Below are positions 37,704-46,841 of a stretch of 64,000 nucleotides of DNA, piece by piece (positions within the stretch are counted from its first letter, which is position 1; each line of letters begins with the position of its first letter). The stretch covers positions 1 to 64,000 of the forward strand of contig JAOALC010000001.1 in NCBI GenBank assembly GCA_025153775.1, given 5' to 3'. The DNA comes from SAR92 clade bacterium H231 (GTDB lineage: Bacteria; Pseudomonadota; Gammaproteobacteria; Pseudomonadales; Porticoccaceae). The notes beneath the pieces were generated by a model, which worked only from the letters and a program-made list of their open reading frames with translations, had not been told where the DNA came from and searched no databases. The position numbers and the translations under genes are program-made.

Positions 37704-38750
37704 ATGAAAGTACTTCGAACGCCAGACGAGAGATTTAGAGATCTTGTCGATTTTCCATTTGCACCCAATTATCTCGATATAGATGATCAGGATGGCGGGA
37801 CATTGCGAATGCACTACCTTGATGAGGGTCCCGCTGATGGAGAATTGGTTCTCTGTATGCATGGTCAGCCGAATTGGAGTTACTCTTTTAGAAAGATGAT
37901 AGGGCCTCTGGCTAAAGCAGGTTTTAGGGTGGTGGTCCCAGATATTGTCGGCTTTGGCCGATCGGATAAACCCTCAAAGCGTTCAGATTACACCTTTGAC
38001 AGACATGTGAATTGGCTGAAAAGTTTTATTGAAGGGCTTGATCTGAAGCATATCAATCTCATTGCTCAGGATTGGGGTGGGCCAATTGCTCTGCGCAATG
38101 TCGCTGATAACCCAGATAGATTTGCGCGCATTCTGGTTACTAATACGGGCTTGGGCGATGCAAAAGGGATCCCGCTGGAAAAGTCATCTGAGTTACACAG
38201 GCTGTTAAGTGAAACGCCAGTACTGCCTATTGAAGAAGTCACTAAAAATGCCCTTGGTGCAGTAGACGGTCGCCCTGGATTCTTTTATTGGATCAAGCAC
38301 TGTGACGCCTACGCGGACTTTGACCCTGGGGAAGTTATGCGCTTTTGGCTAAATGACTGCTCAGACGAAGAGTGCAGGGCCTATGCTGCGCCATTTCCCG
38401 ACGAGTCCTATAAGCAGGGTGCTCGGCAATTCCCCACGCTGGTGCCGATTATCCCGGATAATCCATCCATTCCTGATAATAAGCGTGCATGGAAGGCACT
38501 GGAGAAATTTGATAAGCCATTTCTCACAGCGTTTTCTGCATCACCACTGCCTACAAGAGGTCCCTGTGCAACTTTTTTGGACTTCAAAATGCATAAAAAT
38601 GAGGCTCCGGCAATAGCGAGATTCCAACAGGATATTCCTGGGGCCCGTGGATTGAATCACGTCACTATCGCCGATTCGGGTCACTACACTCAGGACGACG
38701 CGGGAGAAGAGTTAGCGAGAGTGGCTATTGAGTTTTTTACTACAACATAG
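37704..38750 (+). CDS. haloalkane dehalogenase-like alpha/beta hydrolase (HLD-I type)
   Basis: 348 aa. Haloalkane dehalogenases displace halide with an Asp nucleophile. Here that is D123 in LIAQDWGGPIAL (D124 in DhlA), with the halide-binding Trp124 beside it, HGQPNWSYSFR in place of HGEPTWSY, VVPDIVGFGRSDKP, and catalytic His327 in DSGHYTQDD. The position that normally supplies the catalytic acid in HLD-I (FSDSDPIT-like) reads FSASPLPT, without Asp or Glu. Activity is therefore uncertain: divergent mechanism, or another hydrolase using the Asp nucleophile. It lies between the esterase and an SDR in one run. Confidence 0.82.
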   Translation: MKVLRTPDERFRDLVDFPFAPNYLDIDDQDGGTLRMHYLDEGPADGELVLCMHGQPNWSYSFRKMIGPLAKAGFRVVVPDIVGFGRSDKPSKRSDYTFDRHVNWLKSFIEGLDLKHINLIAQDWGGPIALRNVADNPDRFARILVTNTGLGDAKGIPLEKSSELHRLLSETPVLPIEEVTKNALGAVDGRPGFFYWIKHCDAYADFDPGEVMRFWLNDCSDEECRAYAAPFPDESYKQGARQFPTLVPIIPDNPSIPDNKRAWKALEKFDKPFLTAFSASPLPTRGPCATFLDFKMHKNEAPAIARFQQDIPGARGLNHVTIADSGHYTQDDAGEELARVAIEFFTTT

Positions 38751-38825
38751 ATGCTGGTTTTGAATTTCAGAGATAAAACATAACTCTCCAGTTCTGGAAC
38801 ACATATAAATATAAGGGTTAATTAA

Positions 38826-39665
38826 ATGGACACAAAAATCAGTAACCAAGAAGCATTTGCTAACAAGGTGGTTTGGATAACCGGTGCCTCCGCAGGTATT
38901 GGAGAGGAGATGGCGGTGGCATTTGCCCGCAGCGGATCAAAACTTGTACTTTCCGCACGCAATAGTGAGCAGCTTGAGCGAGTAGAAAAGCGCTGTTACG
39001 AAGCAGGAGCCGATCGGGAGAATGTGCTAGTGATGCCGTTAGACGTAGTGGATTTGGATGCTATGCCCGGTGCTGTCGATAAGGTTATGGAAGCCTATTC
39101 CAGAATAGATTTACTGATTAATAATGCGGGTGTTGGGGTGCGTGATTTTTGTACTGAGGTGAAATTAGATCTCTACCGGACAGCGTTAGAAGTTAACCTG
39201 ATAGGTCCTATTGCATTAACGAAACAAGTATTACCTATTATGATTAAGCAGGGTTCCGGTCATATTGCCGGGACATCGAGTGTCGCAGGTAAAGTGGGCA
39301 TTCCCCTGAGAACGGCTTACTGTGCTGCCAAATTTGGATTGATTGGCTTTCTTGACGCGCTGCGTGCCGAGGTGGCTTATCACGGCATTAAAGTCAGTAC
39401 CATTATTCCTGGACTGGTTAAAACTGGTGCAGTCGCCAATGCGATGACTGGCGATGGATCGGTGATTGGCGCCGAAGAAGGTGTCATGACTGAGGGTTTG
39501 ACAGCCGAGGAGGCCGCTGCCGCCATTTTACCGCAGTTGGCTTGCCATGCAGATGAATTCGTTATTGGTAATTGCGATTCGTCAAAGATGGTCGAGCTAA
39601 AACGCAATGACCCGATACAGATTTTTCGGGGCCTTGAGCAGATGGCAGAAAGTTTATACAGCTAA
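38826..39665 (+). CDS. SDR family oxidoreductase
   Basis: Classical short-chain dehydrogenase, 279 aa. Cofactor motif TGASAGIGEEMA, NNAGVG, active-site Ser in GTSSVAGKVG and Y-x-x-x-K in TAYCAAKFGLIG. Arg in the second strand (LVLSARN) favours NADP. ATG 38826 with AAGGG upstream. Oxidises or reduces an alcohol/ketone; it follows the dehalogenase-like gene, consistent with alcohol oxidation after hydrolytic dehalogenation (inference). Confidence 0.9.
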   Translation: MDTKISNQEAFANKVVWITGASAGIGEEMAVAFARSGSKLVLSARNSEQLERVEKRCYEAGADRENVLVMPLDVVDLDAMPGAVDKVMEAYSRIDLLINNAGVGVRDFCTEVKLDLYRTALEVNLIGPIALTKQVLPIMIKQGSGHIAGTSSVAGKVGIPLRTAYCAAKFGLIGFLDALRAEVAYHGIKVSTIIPGLVKTGAVANAMTGDGSVIGAEEGVMTEGLTAEEAAAAILPQLACHADEFVIGNCDSSKMVELKRNDPIQIFRGLEQMAESLYS

Positions 39666-39972
39666 ATTCAAACGTTGTAATCTGTCAGTCCGTTGCTATT
39701 TAAGTCAGTTGCTGCTTGAGTCATTGAGCAGTGGCAGGCTGCCTCGCATGTAACCGACAGCACAGAGAGAGCATCCTAACGACAAAAATAAATCCTTCCC
39801 AAACCTGCAAATTATTTTAATAACATAGCGTTATCTATCAATAATCCATTGCTTATAGAAGCGGAGAGTTTGAATCAACATACTTAGAGATATAGTTATA
39901 GCTAACTATATTAAATTGCGTATAGCGATTAAAAGATAAGTATAGAAAATTTGAACTTACTAGGGGCTTCTA
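39666..39972. other. 307-bp promoter region of TonB receptor
   Basis: No gene. AT-rich promoter-proximal part carries the inverted repeat at 39891-39910. A further GTATAG half-site lies near 39920. No clear terminator for the upstream SDR gene. Confidence 0.5.
39891..39910. promoter_or_regulatory. TATAGTTA-TAGC-TAACTATA operator candidate
   Basis: 8-bp perfect arms. The inner 14-mer TATAGCTAACTATA (39897-39910) is the exact reverse complement of 54996-55009 upstream of the UGSC operon, and it resembles 49955-49968. It lies 62 bp before the receptor start. Confidence 0.6.
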
Positions 39973-42282
39973 ATGAGAATGATTAAACGAGGAAAATTAT
40001 ATCAAGGCGTTGCGTTAAGTTCGCTTCTGATTGCAGGTTTAGGCGCGCCAACTGTCGCAGCACAAACTGATACTGAACTTAATGAGATTATAGTTACCGC
40101 CACTAAGAGAGACGAGCGCCTGCGTGATGTACCGATGGCCATCTCAGTGCTCGGAGAGGATGCCTTAGAAATTGCGGGGATCACTGACTCTCAAGGAATC
40201 GCGGATACCATTCCCGGTATGACCTTCAGCACGGCAGGGAACAATATTAATCCATCGTTCATAGTGCGCGGCATCGGCACCTTGTTGAATCAGGACGATT
40301 TGACTAGTCCAGTGGCCGTGTACCTAGACGAAATGCCGATGTCGGCCGCAAAGAGTACGGTCAGAATGGATTTCGGTTTATTTGACGCCGCACGGGTCGA
40401 GGTGCTGAAGGGTCCTCAGGGTACATTATTTGGGGCCGGTACCCTTGCCGGTGCGGTGAGAATCATTTCAAATAAGCCTGACCCAAGTGGATTGTCCTAC
40501 AAAATTTCCACAGATATAGGTTCGACTAGCGGCGAATTACGTCAGCGCTACAACGCGATGGTGAATATTCCCATAAGCGAAAATGCTGCTGTGCGTCTGG
40601 TTGCTTTCACAGCTGAAGATGACGGTTGGGTCAATAACCTCAGCGATGGCACCAACCCAACCAATGGTGTTACAAACACGGGATTGCGGGCGCTACTTGG
40701 CTGGCAGGTGAATGATCGGTTTAATGCCAATTTCTCATACATGTTTCAAGACACCGAAATAGACGATGGATCGACAATCAATCCGGCTCTGGGTGAAAAC
40801 TCCAGAACTGGGTTCGCCAAAGACAGCTCCGATGTTGAGATGTCTATGTTGAATATGACGCTTGAGTACGATCTTGGTTTTGCCACTCTCACCTCCTCGA
40901 CTAATTTTTCTGAGAATGATGCGGTCATGGAAGCAGATTTGAGCCCAATACTGGGCGGCATGTTCCCGTGGCTACTTCACCGGGAGCCCGATGATGAGGC
41001 GTTTGCTCAGGAGATCCGTCTGGTGTCCAGTTCAGATTCGCGACTGGACTGGGTTTTAGGTGGGTTCTTGCTTGACCGACAAACTGAGGTGGCGCAGGTG
41101 TTTTATTTCCCGCAGTCATGGATAGATGAGAGAGGAGGCGAGCCAATCGATGGCGCCATTACCTCAATGGGGGTTGATAACGCTTGGATTTATGGCGGCG
41201 ACGTCAAATATGACTATAAGGAGAGCGCATTCTTTGGGGAGCTCGGGTACCAGCTGACAGATACCATTAAAGCGACGGTGGGTTTCAGAACTGGTGACAT
41301 GGAAAACAGTAATTCGCGCCCAGGCGGCGGTTCCTCGTCATTGGGCGGGGTTCTTGGCGCGGTTGTTTTTGGGGGGGGAAGTTCCTTTACACCTGTGCCT
41401 TATACCGCGGCGTCATACGAGCCAGGCAAAACCAGCAACAATTCGGTGAAGTTGTCGGTGGCGTGGCAGTTTAACGATGAAATGAATTTTTATGCGACCG
41501 CCTCTGAGGGCTTCAGAACTAACGAAGTCAATCGCGCCGGCTTTTTAGTTGGCCTTGACGGTCGGTTGGGTTCTAGTCGTATAAACCCTGACGAAACCAC
41601 TGTGATTCCTCAGGTTTCCAGCCCAGATAGTCTCTGGAACTACGAGGTTGGCATGAAGGCGCAATGGGATTCAGTCAGTGCAAACCTTTCAATCTACAAG
41701 ATGGTCTGGGAGGATATGCAATTGAGTGCCATGCGCGGAGGGGGAGACCCCGATCAATTCATAACCAATGCGGGTGAGGCACAATCCGAGGGGATAGAGC
41801 TGGAGGTATTGGCCAATGTCGGGGGCAATTTGGAGCTTGGGCTCAATGTTGCGGTGCAGGACGCTAGGATTACTAAATTAAGTGACCAGGAGGCTCTTAT
41901 GACAGGCGCAGAGATCGGCTCTTCCTTAGTCTCGCCAGATCTGCAGTTCTCTGGACATTTTAAGTACACTGTGCCCCTAGATAGTGGCAATGAAGCGTTT
42001 GCTCGTTTGGGCTTCAGTTACACTGATGAGTTACCCAATGGGTTTCCAAATGGTGTCGGTAACCCGGACACATTGAATCCGTTTTATGCAGAAACCGATG
42101 CTTGGTCTAAGGTGGATTTCAGCTTAGGTTGGGTGTCTGATAAGTGGTCGGTGGCGCTTTACGGAGAGAACATATTGGATAACGATGACTCCACCTTTAT
42201 CATGCAGCAGAATTTTTTCGCCAACAAGCACATGACAGTGCGGCCGCGGACTTTTGGTATTAGGGTGTCGATGAATCCCTGA
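39973..42282 (+). CDS. TonB-dependent outer-membrane receptor
   Basis: 769 aa. Signal peptide (LSSLLIAGLGAPTVAAQ), TonB box LNEIIVTATKRDERLRDVPMAISV, plug motifs FIVRGIGT and RVEVLKGPQGTLFGAGTLAGAVRI, then 22-strand barrel repeats (QEIRLVSS, YEVGMKAQWDSVSANLSIYKM). The C-terminus ends ...TFGIRVSMNP rather than in the usual aromatic residue, a mild oddity for BAM recognition. Likely uptake step for the 33-39 kb enzymes; the operator it shares with the 50-64 kb cluster links the two. Confidence 0.93.
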   Translation: MRMIKRGKLYQGVALSSLLIAGLGAPTVAAQTDTELNEIIVTATKRDERLRDVPMAISVLGEDALEIAGITDSQGIADTIPGMTFSTAGNNINPSFIVRGIGTLLNQDDLTSPVAVYLDEMPMSAAKSTVRMDFGLFDAARVEVLKGPQGTLFGAGTLAGAVRIISNKPDPSGLSYKISTDIGSTSGELRQRYNAMVNIPISENAAVRLVAFTAEDDGWVNNLSDGTNPTNGVTNTGLRALLGWQVNDRFNANFSYMFQDTEIDDGSTINPALGENSRTGFAKDSSDVEMSMLNMTLEYDLGFATLTSSTNFSENDAVMEADLSPILGGMFPWLLHREPDDEAFAQEIRLVSSSDSRLDWVLGGFLLDRQTEVAQVFYFPQSWIDERGGEPIDGAITSMGVDNAWIYGGDVKYDYKESAFFGELGYQLTDTIKATVGFRTGDMENSNSRPGGGSSSLGGVLGAVVFGGGSSFTPVPYTAASYEPGKTSNNSVKLSVAWQFNDEMNFYATASEGFRTNEVNRAGFLVGLDGRLGSSRINPDETTVIPQVSSPDSLWNYEVGMKAQWDSVSANLSIYKMVWEDMQLSAMRGGGDPDQFITNAGEAQSEGIELEVLANVGGNLELGLNVAVQDARITKLSDQEALMTGAEIGSSLVSPDLQFSGHFKYTVPLDSGNEAFARLGFSYTDELPNGFPNGVGNPDTLNPFYAETDAWSKVDFSLGWVSDKWSVALYGENILDNDDSTFIMQQNFFANKHMTVRPRTFGIRVSMNP

Positions 42283-42698
42283 TTCGTTTCAAATGGGGGC
42301 TGGTGCACTTTATGTGGCGAGCCCCATCACTCATTGGCAGCTCGATTCCTAACATGCCTCGCATCTAGCAGCTTATGCATTGATAATTGGTGTTGGGGTG
42401 GGTTTTTCCTCACAGCGAAACAAGACTGTTGTTTGCGGCGCTTTGATGAGAGCTCGCACTTGGCACACTAACTGATTAATAGCCTCCCGAGTGACATGTC
42501 TTATTCACTCTATCTCGACTTTGCGTCGATTGCGAAGCGACGGTAGATCACCAGTCAAACGGAGAAAAGACTCAGCCTTAAGCCCTTGCCAATGCTAAAC
42601 AAGAAGCGCCACCTTTTGGGTGGCGTTTTTGTTATATTAATCGATAATTTGCTAGGGATAGGATCTAAAATTGAAACTTAAGAGGGGTCAATGATTAT
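42283..42698. other. 416-bp intergenic region
   Basis: No gene recognised. Contains a GGGGCT/AGCCCC hairpin about 10 bp after the receptor stop, without a T-tract, and an intrinsic terminator at 42607-42632. The 42310-42600 stretch contains nothing I can support. Confidence 0.5.
42607..42632 (+). terminator. intrinsic terminator
   Basis: CGCCACC-TTTTG-GGTGGCG followed by TTTTTGTT. It lies 325 bp after the receptor stop and 67 bp before the LysR gene, insulating the latter. Confidence 0.8.
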
Positions 42699-43586
42699 AT
42701 GGATATCAGGCAGTTGAAGCACTTTGTCGCGCTTGTGGAAACCGGAACGGCGCATGCGGCAGCAGATGACCAACATATCTCTCAGCCGGGATTAAGTAGC
42801 AGTATAAAGAGACTCGAGAACCAGTTGGGTGTCTCGCTCTTTGAGCGGCGAGGTCGAGGCATGGTGCTAAATGCCAGGGGCAGAGACTTTTATCCTCATG
42901 CCAAACGAACAATTGAGCACCTTCGACTTGCTCAAGCTGAGCTAAAAGTCAGTGACGCCAGAATTCGGATTGCTCTTGGTGATATAAGATCAAGTGATTT
43001 TATTAGTAAATTAACGACTAACCTAAGTGAGGTCCATCCTTTAATTGCTGTGGAATTTTATGAATCGCACTATGAAAGTATTTTCTCAGATTTAGAGGAA
43101 GGCATTGTTGATATCGCCTTTGCCAGTATTCCTGCAAATGGCAAAATACCGTCCTCACTGCTTTCTAAATTGATGACTCGTAGTCACTTTGGTGTTTTCT
43201 GTGCGGCAGATCATCCATTGGGGAAACTTGACCGCCAGATAACAGGTGATGACCTGCAGGCCTACCCTTGGATGTACAATACTAAAGCGCCGGCCATTAC
43301 GCCTCATTATCCAAGGTTAAAAGAGAGCCCTGGTATCGTAAAAAATAAACTAAAAATTGTGACTATAGATTCGTTGCATATGGGCAAAGAGCTAGTCATT
43401 AATTCACATTGCCTCTGTCATACGCCAGAACTTGCAATGGCTGTAGAGTTATACAAAGGAAAAGTAATAAAACTTAATGTACCCACCAAACGAATTAGCA
43501 CTGACATAATGGGGTTGCGGCATCGGGATATTAGATCTCCTCTGTTGGATCAGGTTTTTTCTCTAGCAGCGAAGTGCTTTAGTTAA
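42699..43586 (+). CDS. LysR family transcriptional regulator
   Basis: 295 aa. The N-terminal winged HTH is clear: MDIRQLKHFVALVETG, HISQPGLSSSIKRLENQLGVSLFERRGRGM, and it is followed by a periplasmic-binding-protein-like effector domain. ATG 42699 after GAGGGG. Located upstream of, and co-directional with, the hydratase at 43678 and near the minus-strand acyl-CoA synthetase operon. Target and effector unknown. Confidence 0.92.
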   Translation: MDIRQLKHFVALVETGTAHAAADDQHISQPGLSSSIKRLENQLGVSLFERRGRGMVLNARGRDFYPHAKRTIEHLRLAQAELKVSDARIRIALGDIRSSDFISKLTTNLSEVHPLIAVEFYESHYESIFSDLEEGIVDIAFASIPANGKIPSSLLSKLMTRSHFGVFCAADHPLGKLDRQITGDDLQAYPWMYNTKAPAITPHYPRLKESPGIVKNKLKIVTIDSLHMGKELVINSHCLCHTPELAMAVELYKGKVIKLNVPTKRISTDIMGLRHRDIRSPLLDQVFSLAAKCFS

Positions 43587-43677
43587 AAAATCCTATAAAA
43601 ATATAACTCTGAATGGAGTCGAGCAGCTGTGAGGGTTCCGCGTCTAGTTACAATTTCTTGCTGAGGATTAATCAAAA

Positions 43678-44454
43678 TTGTTCGATTCTACTGTGCTGGC
43701 AGATGCTTTTTTCCACGCTTTTTACTCCAATACATGGCGCCTTGATGACTCGTCGGTAGACGGTCTATCCGTTTTGGAATCCTATCAAATTCAGAATCTT
43801 GTATGCGAGAAAAGAATACAGCTAGGGGAGAGAGTGGTTGGGTATAAGGTAGGATGCACAAGCCATGCGATTCGCTCTCAATTTGGTATCAGTGAGCCTA
43901 TTTCAGGGCGATTATTTGCTCCCCATGTTCAGGGTGAAGGCATGCCTATTGATCGGAGGGCCTATGCTAATTGTGCCATTGAGCCAGAAATGGTTTTCAC
44001 TATGGGTTGTGATCTCTTTGGCAGTGACTTCTCTGATCAAGAGTTAATTGAGGCGATTGGCCATGTTAGCCCTGGCATTGAGCTGCATAACTACAGGTTC
44101 TGGCATCAGCCTCCAAGCCTGCAAGAGCTTATCTGCTCTGGGGGTATTCATGCGGGTCTAATAGTAGGCAATAGGAAGATGTCTGCAGATGCGCTCAATT
44201 TTAAGCATGAAGCTTTTTCTGTGTATCAGGATAAAAAGCTGATCACATCGGCCCCCGCCAGTGAGATTATGGGAGGACCTCTTGAATCCTTGCGCTGGCT
44301 AGTTAATTCGCTCTCTAGCAGCGGAGAGGGGCTAAAAAGCGGCTCTATGGTGATTCCAGGGTCACCGACAGAACTAATCGCAATTAACCATGACTCTGAG
44401 ATACAGGTGGTTATCGAGAATCTGGGTCAGGTAAGTGCAATATTTCATTCCTAG
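43678..44454 (+). CDS. 2-keto-4-pentenoate hydratase / fumarylacetoacetate hydrolase family
   Basis: 258 aa. Similar to MhpD/XylJ-type hydratases and oxaloacetate decarboxylases: LGERVVGYKVGCTSHAIRSQFGISEPISGRLF, metal-binding Glu pair in CAIEPEMVFTMG, and VSPGIELHNYRFW. TTG 43678 is the only workable start, with GAGGA some 12 nt upstream. Hydrates an unsaturated keto acid in meta-cleavage-type pathways, but no ring-cleavage dioxygenase is in this window, so the keto acid source is open. Confidence 0.85.
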   Translation: MFDSTVLADAFFHAFYSNTWRLDDSSVDGLSVLESYQIQNLVCEKRIQLGERVVGYKVGCTSHAIRSQFGISEPISGRLFAPHVQGEGMPIDRRAYANCAIEPEMVFTMGCDLFGSDFSDQELIEAIGHVSPGIELHNYRFWHQPPSLQELICSGGIHAGLIVGNRKMSADALNFKHEAFSVYQDKKLITSAPASEIMGGPLESLRWLVNSLSSSGEGLKSGSMVIPGSPTELIAINHDSEIQVVIENLGQVSAIFHS

Positions 44455-44528
44455 TTGATGATATCGTTGGCCACAGTTTTATAGGGTTCAACGGGCAGTA
44501 TTATTTCGAACCCAGATTAGAACTCACA

Positions 44529-45323
44529 TTAGAACAATGAATTATGCTGACCCCCGTCAATAACAATATTCTGCCCGACGATATAGCGCGACAATGGACT
44601 GCATAGAAGAGCGGCCATGGGGGCCATATCATCGGCATTGGCTGCGAAGCCTGCAGGGATTTTGTTATGTTGTTGGAAGTGCTCGGCAATAACATCATTA
44701 TCTAGCTCAAGACCAAATGCCTTGGCGTAAGCGGCAGTATTTTCCTCTGAGCCTTCTGTCGCAAACATCCCCGGCAATATGTTATTAATATTCACGCCGT
44801 ACTGCGCTATCTCTCGGGAGACGCTGGCAGTGTAATTAATTAAAGCCGATCGAGCAGGCCCAGACATCAGGCGCCAGATCATTGGATTTTTAGCTGAGAA
44901 TGTCGCGATATTTAATAGCCTGCCCCAGCCTTTGTCTTTCATCTGAGGGATATAGTGGCGCATAATTTCAATGGGACCTAGCAGTGTTATCTCTATTGAC
45001 TCCCGCCACATTTCAGGCGTGACCTGAAGAAAGTCTCCATTGGGATCTGGTGGTTTGATGGTAATGGCAACAATATCGGGGTCTGGGCAGGCCGCAAATA
45101 ATATTGCCCGGCCCTCATCGGTGGAGGAATCAGCAACAATGGGCGTTACTGTAGTCGCGTATGTTTGCGAAATTTCTTTTGCGGCCTTTATCAGCCTTTC
45201 TTCACGCCGCGCCGATATATAGAGCTCAACACCGGCTTCAGCTAAGCGTTCAGCAGTAGCTCGTCCCATGCCAGCGCTACCGCCAGCCATCAGTGCTTTT
45301 TTTCCTGCAATTCTAAGGTCCAA
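44529..45323 (-). CDS. SDR family protein, divergent active site
   Basis: 264 aa. Cofactor-binding ALMAGGSAGMGRATAERL is intact, but the Tyr-x-x-x-Lys position reads MSGPARSALINYTA, without the catalytic Tyr and Lys. This occurs in a known divergent SDR subgroup annotated as 3-oxoacyl-ACP reductase or hydroxysteroid-dehydrogenase-like. TTG 45323 with AAGGAG 6 nt upstream. Last gene of the acyl-CoA synthetase / DsbA-like operon. Confidence 0.85.
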   Translation of the reverse strand: MDLRIAGKKALMAGGSAGMGRATAERLAEAGVELYISARREERLIKAAKEISQTYATTVTPIVADSSTDEGRAILFAACPDPDIVAITIKPPDPNGDFLQVTPEMWRESIEITLLGPIEIMRHYIPQMKDKGWGRLLNIATFSAKNPMIWRLMSGPARSALINYTASVSREIAQYGVNINNILPGMFATEGSEENTAAYAKAFGLELDNDVIAEHFQQHNKIPAGFAANADDMAPMAALLCSPLSRYIVGQNIVIDGGQHNSLF

Positions 45324-45424
45324 TCTCTTCTCCTTGGTTTAAATTAGCGACTAAATATAACCACATCAAAAATGCCTTTTGATCCATCACTAAGGGCATC
45401 AGCGCTCGAGTTAAAGTCAGTTGA

Positions 45425-46798
45425 TCAGGTTTTACCCTTTCTCAATTGCCGTTGAATCTCGTCAGCGATACGCCATAGACGATCCTGCCCCCAGAGAGCG
45501 AGCAGCTCAGTGCCGTCGGCGTTGAGAAGCCTGAAGCTTGGTGTCCCCCAGATGCCGGCGTTATAGAGACATAGTCTATTCTCTTCTAACATACGCTCTC
45601 CCTCGGGATCACCCAGTCGAGCTCTGGCTTGGTGCCAGTCCAAACCAGCCTGTTCGACTACTTTACGCAGTCCTCTGGTATTGTTGGTATTGACGCCATT
45701 AACAAATGCACAGGCATAGAATGCGCTCATCAGCTCGGCTGCTTTACCTTGCTCAGTAGCCCAGGGCAAAAGGGAACAGCAGAGCCTGACTGGCTCGCCG
45801 ACTGGATCATAGATATTGCCAAAGGGTACACCGGCAACACGAGCCTCACGTCCGGTATCCCAAAAGATATAGGGACCTTTGATGGCTGTAGTTGGAACGC
45901 CCCTCATTACCATAGGTAGAACGGGTCGAAGCACCAGTGCAACGCCAGTTGCTTTGGCCAGCGCGACGGTTCGATCGAACACAATTGAACTGTAAGGGCT
46001 GCGCAGGGTTGGGAAAAACTCCAGCGTCAGCGTGCCATTGTCTCGCAGCGGGCCTGCAGGTGTTTCAGGTCTGGGCGCTATTAGGGGTTGTCCAGGCTGA
46101 TTATCTGCATTCAGTTCAGCAAGACGTGTTTCAAGATGATAGAGCCGGTCAACACCCCAGTACCATTCGCCTGCATAATAAAACATGGCGCCTGAATAAT
46201 GTTTTAGCTGAGCCCGTCTCGCATTGCCTATGGCAATTTTCTCAGCAACTTCAGGCGATGCCAGCGAGCCATATTGCTTGTCCAGAGCCTGTAAATTTCT
46301 CTTGTCATCCGACCACAGCGCCTGACCTACCTTTGCAGCACAGGCTACAAAGTGATCACTGTCCTGGGCAGACAGGATGGCGTTAGCCGTCTGTGATAGC
46401 TGTCTGTCGGGAGGGTCCGAGCGCTGTGCAAATGCCAGGCCGTAATAGTCGGCAATTTGATGGGCGTCATAGCGCGATAACTTCATCAGCATATCGAGTT
46501 CTGGGGCGTTATCTCCCGGCGGCTCGCTGACTAAATAACAGCTGAGTTCGATATTATAGCGGGCCACAAAAGCCTGCAAAATCTGTGCGGCCAGATGGCT
46601 GTAGGGATCATCGACATAGTGGAAATACTCGACTCTGTGAGGCGATTTTTCCTTTACTCTTTTCTTTTCCTCCTTGATACGCCTTTTATCAGTGCCACCG
46701 AAGCTGACATAATTCTTTAGCATCTGCGATGCTATCCAGCGTTTGTAAGCTGGTGGGTCCATGGTAGATACGCCACCCTGCTCTTTGAATCGTGCCAT
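45425..46798 (-). CDS. tandem DsbA-like (HCCA isomerase/kappa-GST type) protein
   Basis: 457 aa containing two thioredoxin-fold domains of the 2-hydroxychromene-2-carboxylate isomerase type: FHYVDDPYSHLAAQILQAF (about residue 50) and FFPTLRSPYSSIVFDRTVAL (about residue 255). Neither carries CxxC; the SPYS turn replaces it, as in glutathione-using HCCA isomerases. The usual GTPSF cis-Pro region occurs as WGTPSFRLLNADG near the C-terminus. ATG 46798 is chosen (GGGAG 9 nt upstream). Follows the acyl-CoA synthetase by 43 bp. A two-domain fusion acting on a glutathione- or CoA-linked aromatic is plausible. Confidence 0.78.
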   Translation of the reverse strand: MARFKEQGGVSTMDPPAYKRWIASQMLKNYVSFGGTDKRRIKEEKKRVKEKSPHRVEYFHYVDDPYSHLAAQILQAFVARYNIELSCYLVSEPPGDNAPELDMLMKLSRYDAHQIADYYGLAFAQRSDPPDRQLSQTANAILSAQDSDHFVACAAKVGQALWSDDKRNLQALDKQYGSLASPEVAEKIAIGNARRAQLKHYSGAMFYYAGEWYWGVDRLYHLETRLAELNADNQPGQPLIAPRPETPAGPLRDNGTLTLEFFPTLRSPYSSIVFDRTVALAKATGVALVLRPVLPMVMRGVPTTAIKGPYIFWDTGREARVAGVPFGNIYDPVGEPVRLCCSLLPWATEQGKAAELMSAFYACAFVNGVNTNNTRGLRKVVEQAGLDWHQARARLGDPEGERMLEENRLCLYNAGIWGTPSFRLLNADGTELLALWGQDRLWRIADEIQRQLRKGKT

Positions 46799-46841
46799 TT
46801 GTGACAACTCCCTCGTATTATTTTAAACAGGCTTACCAGAT

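Noticed and set aside
42283-42606. Possible small RNA between the TonB receptor and the terminator at 42607
   Set aside because: The isolated downstream terminator is suggestive, but no promoter or conserved structure can be shown from sequence alone.
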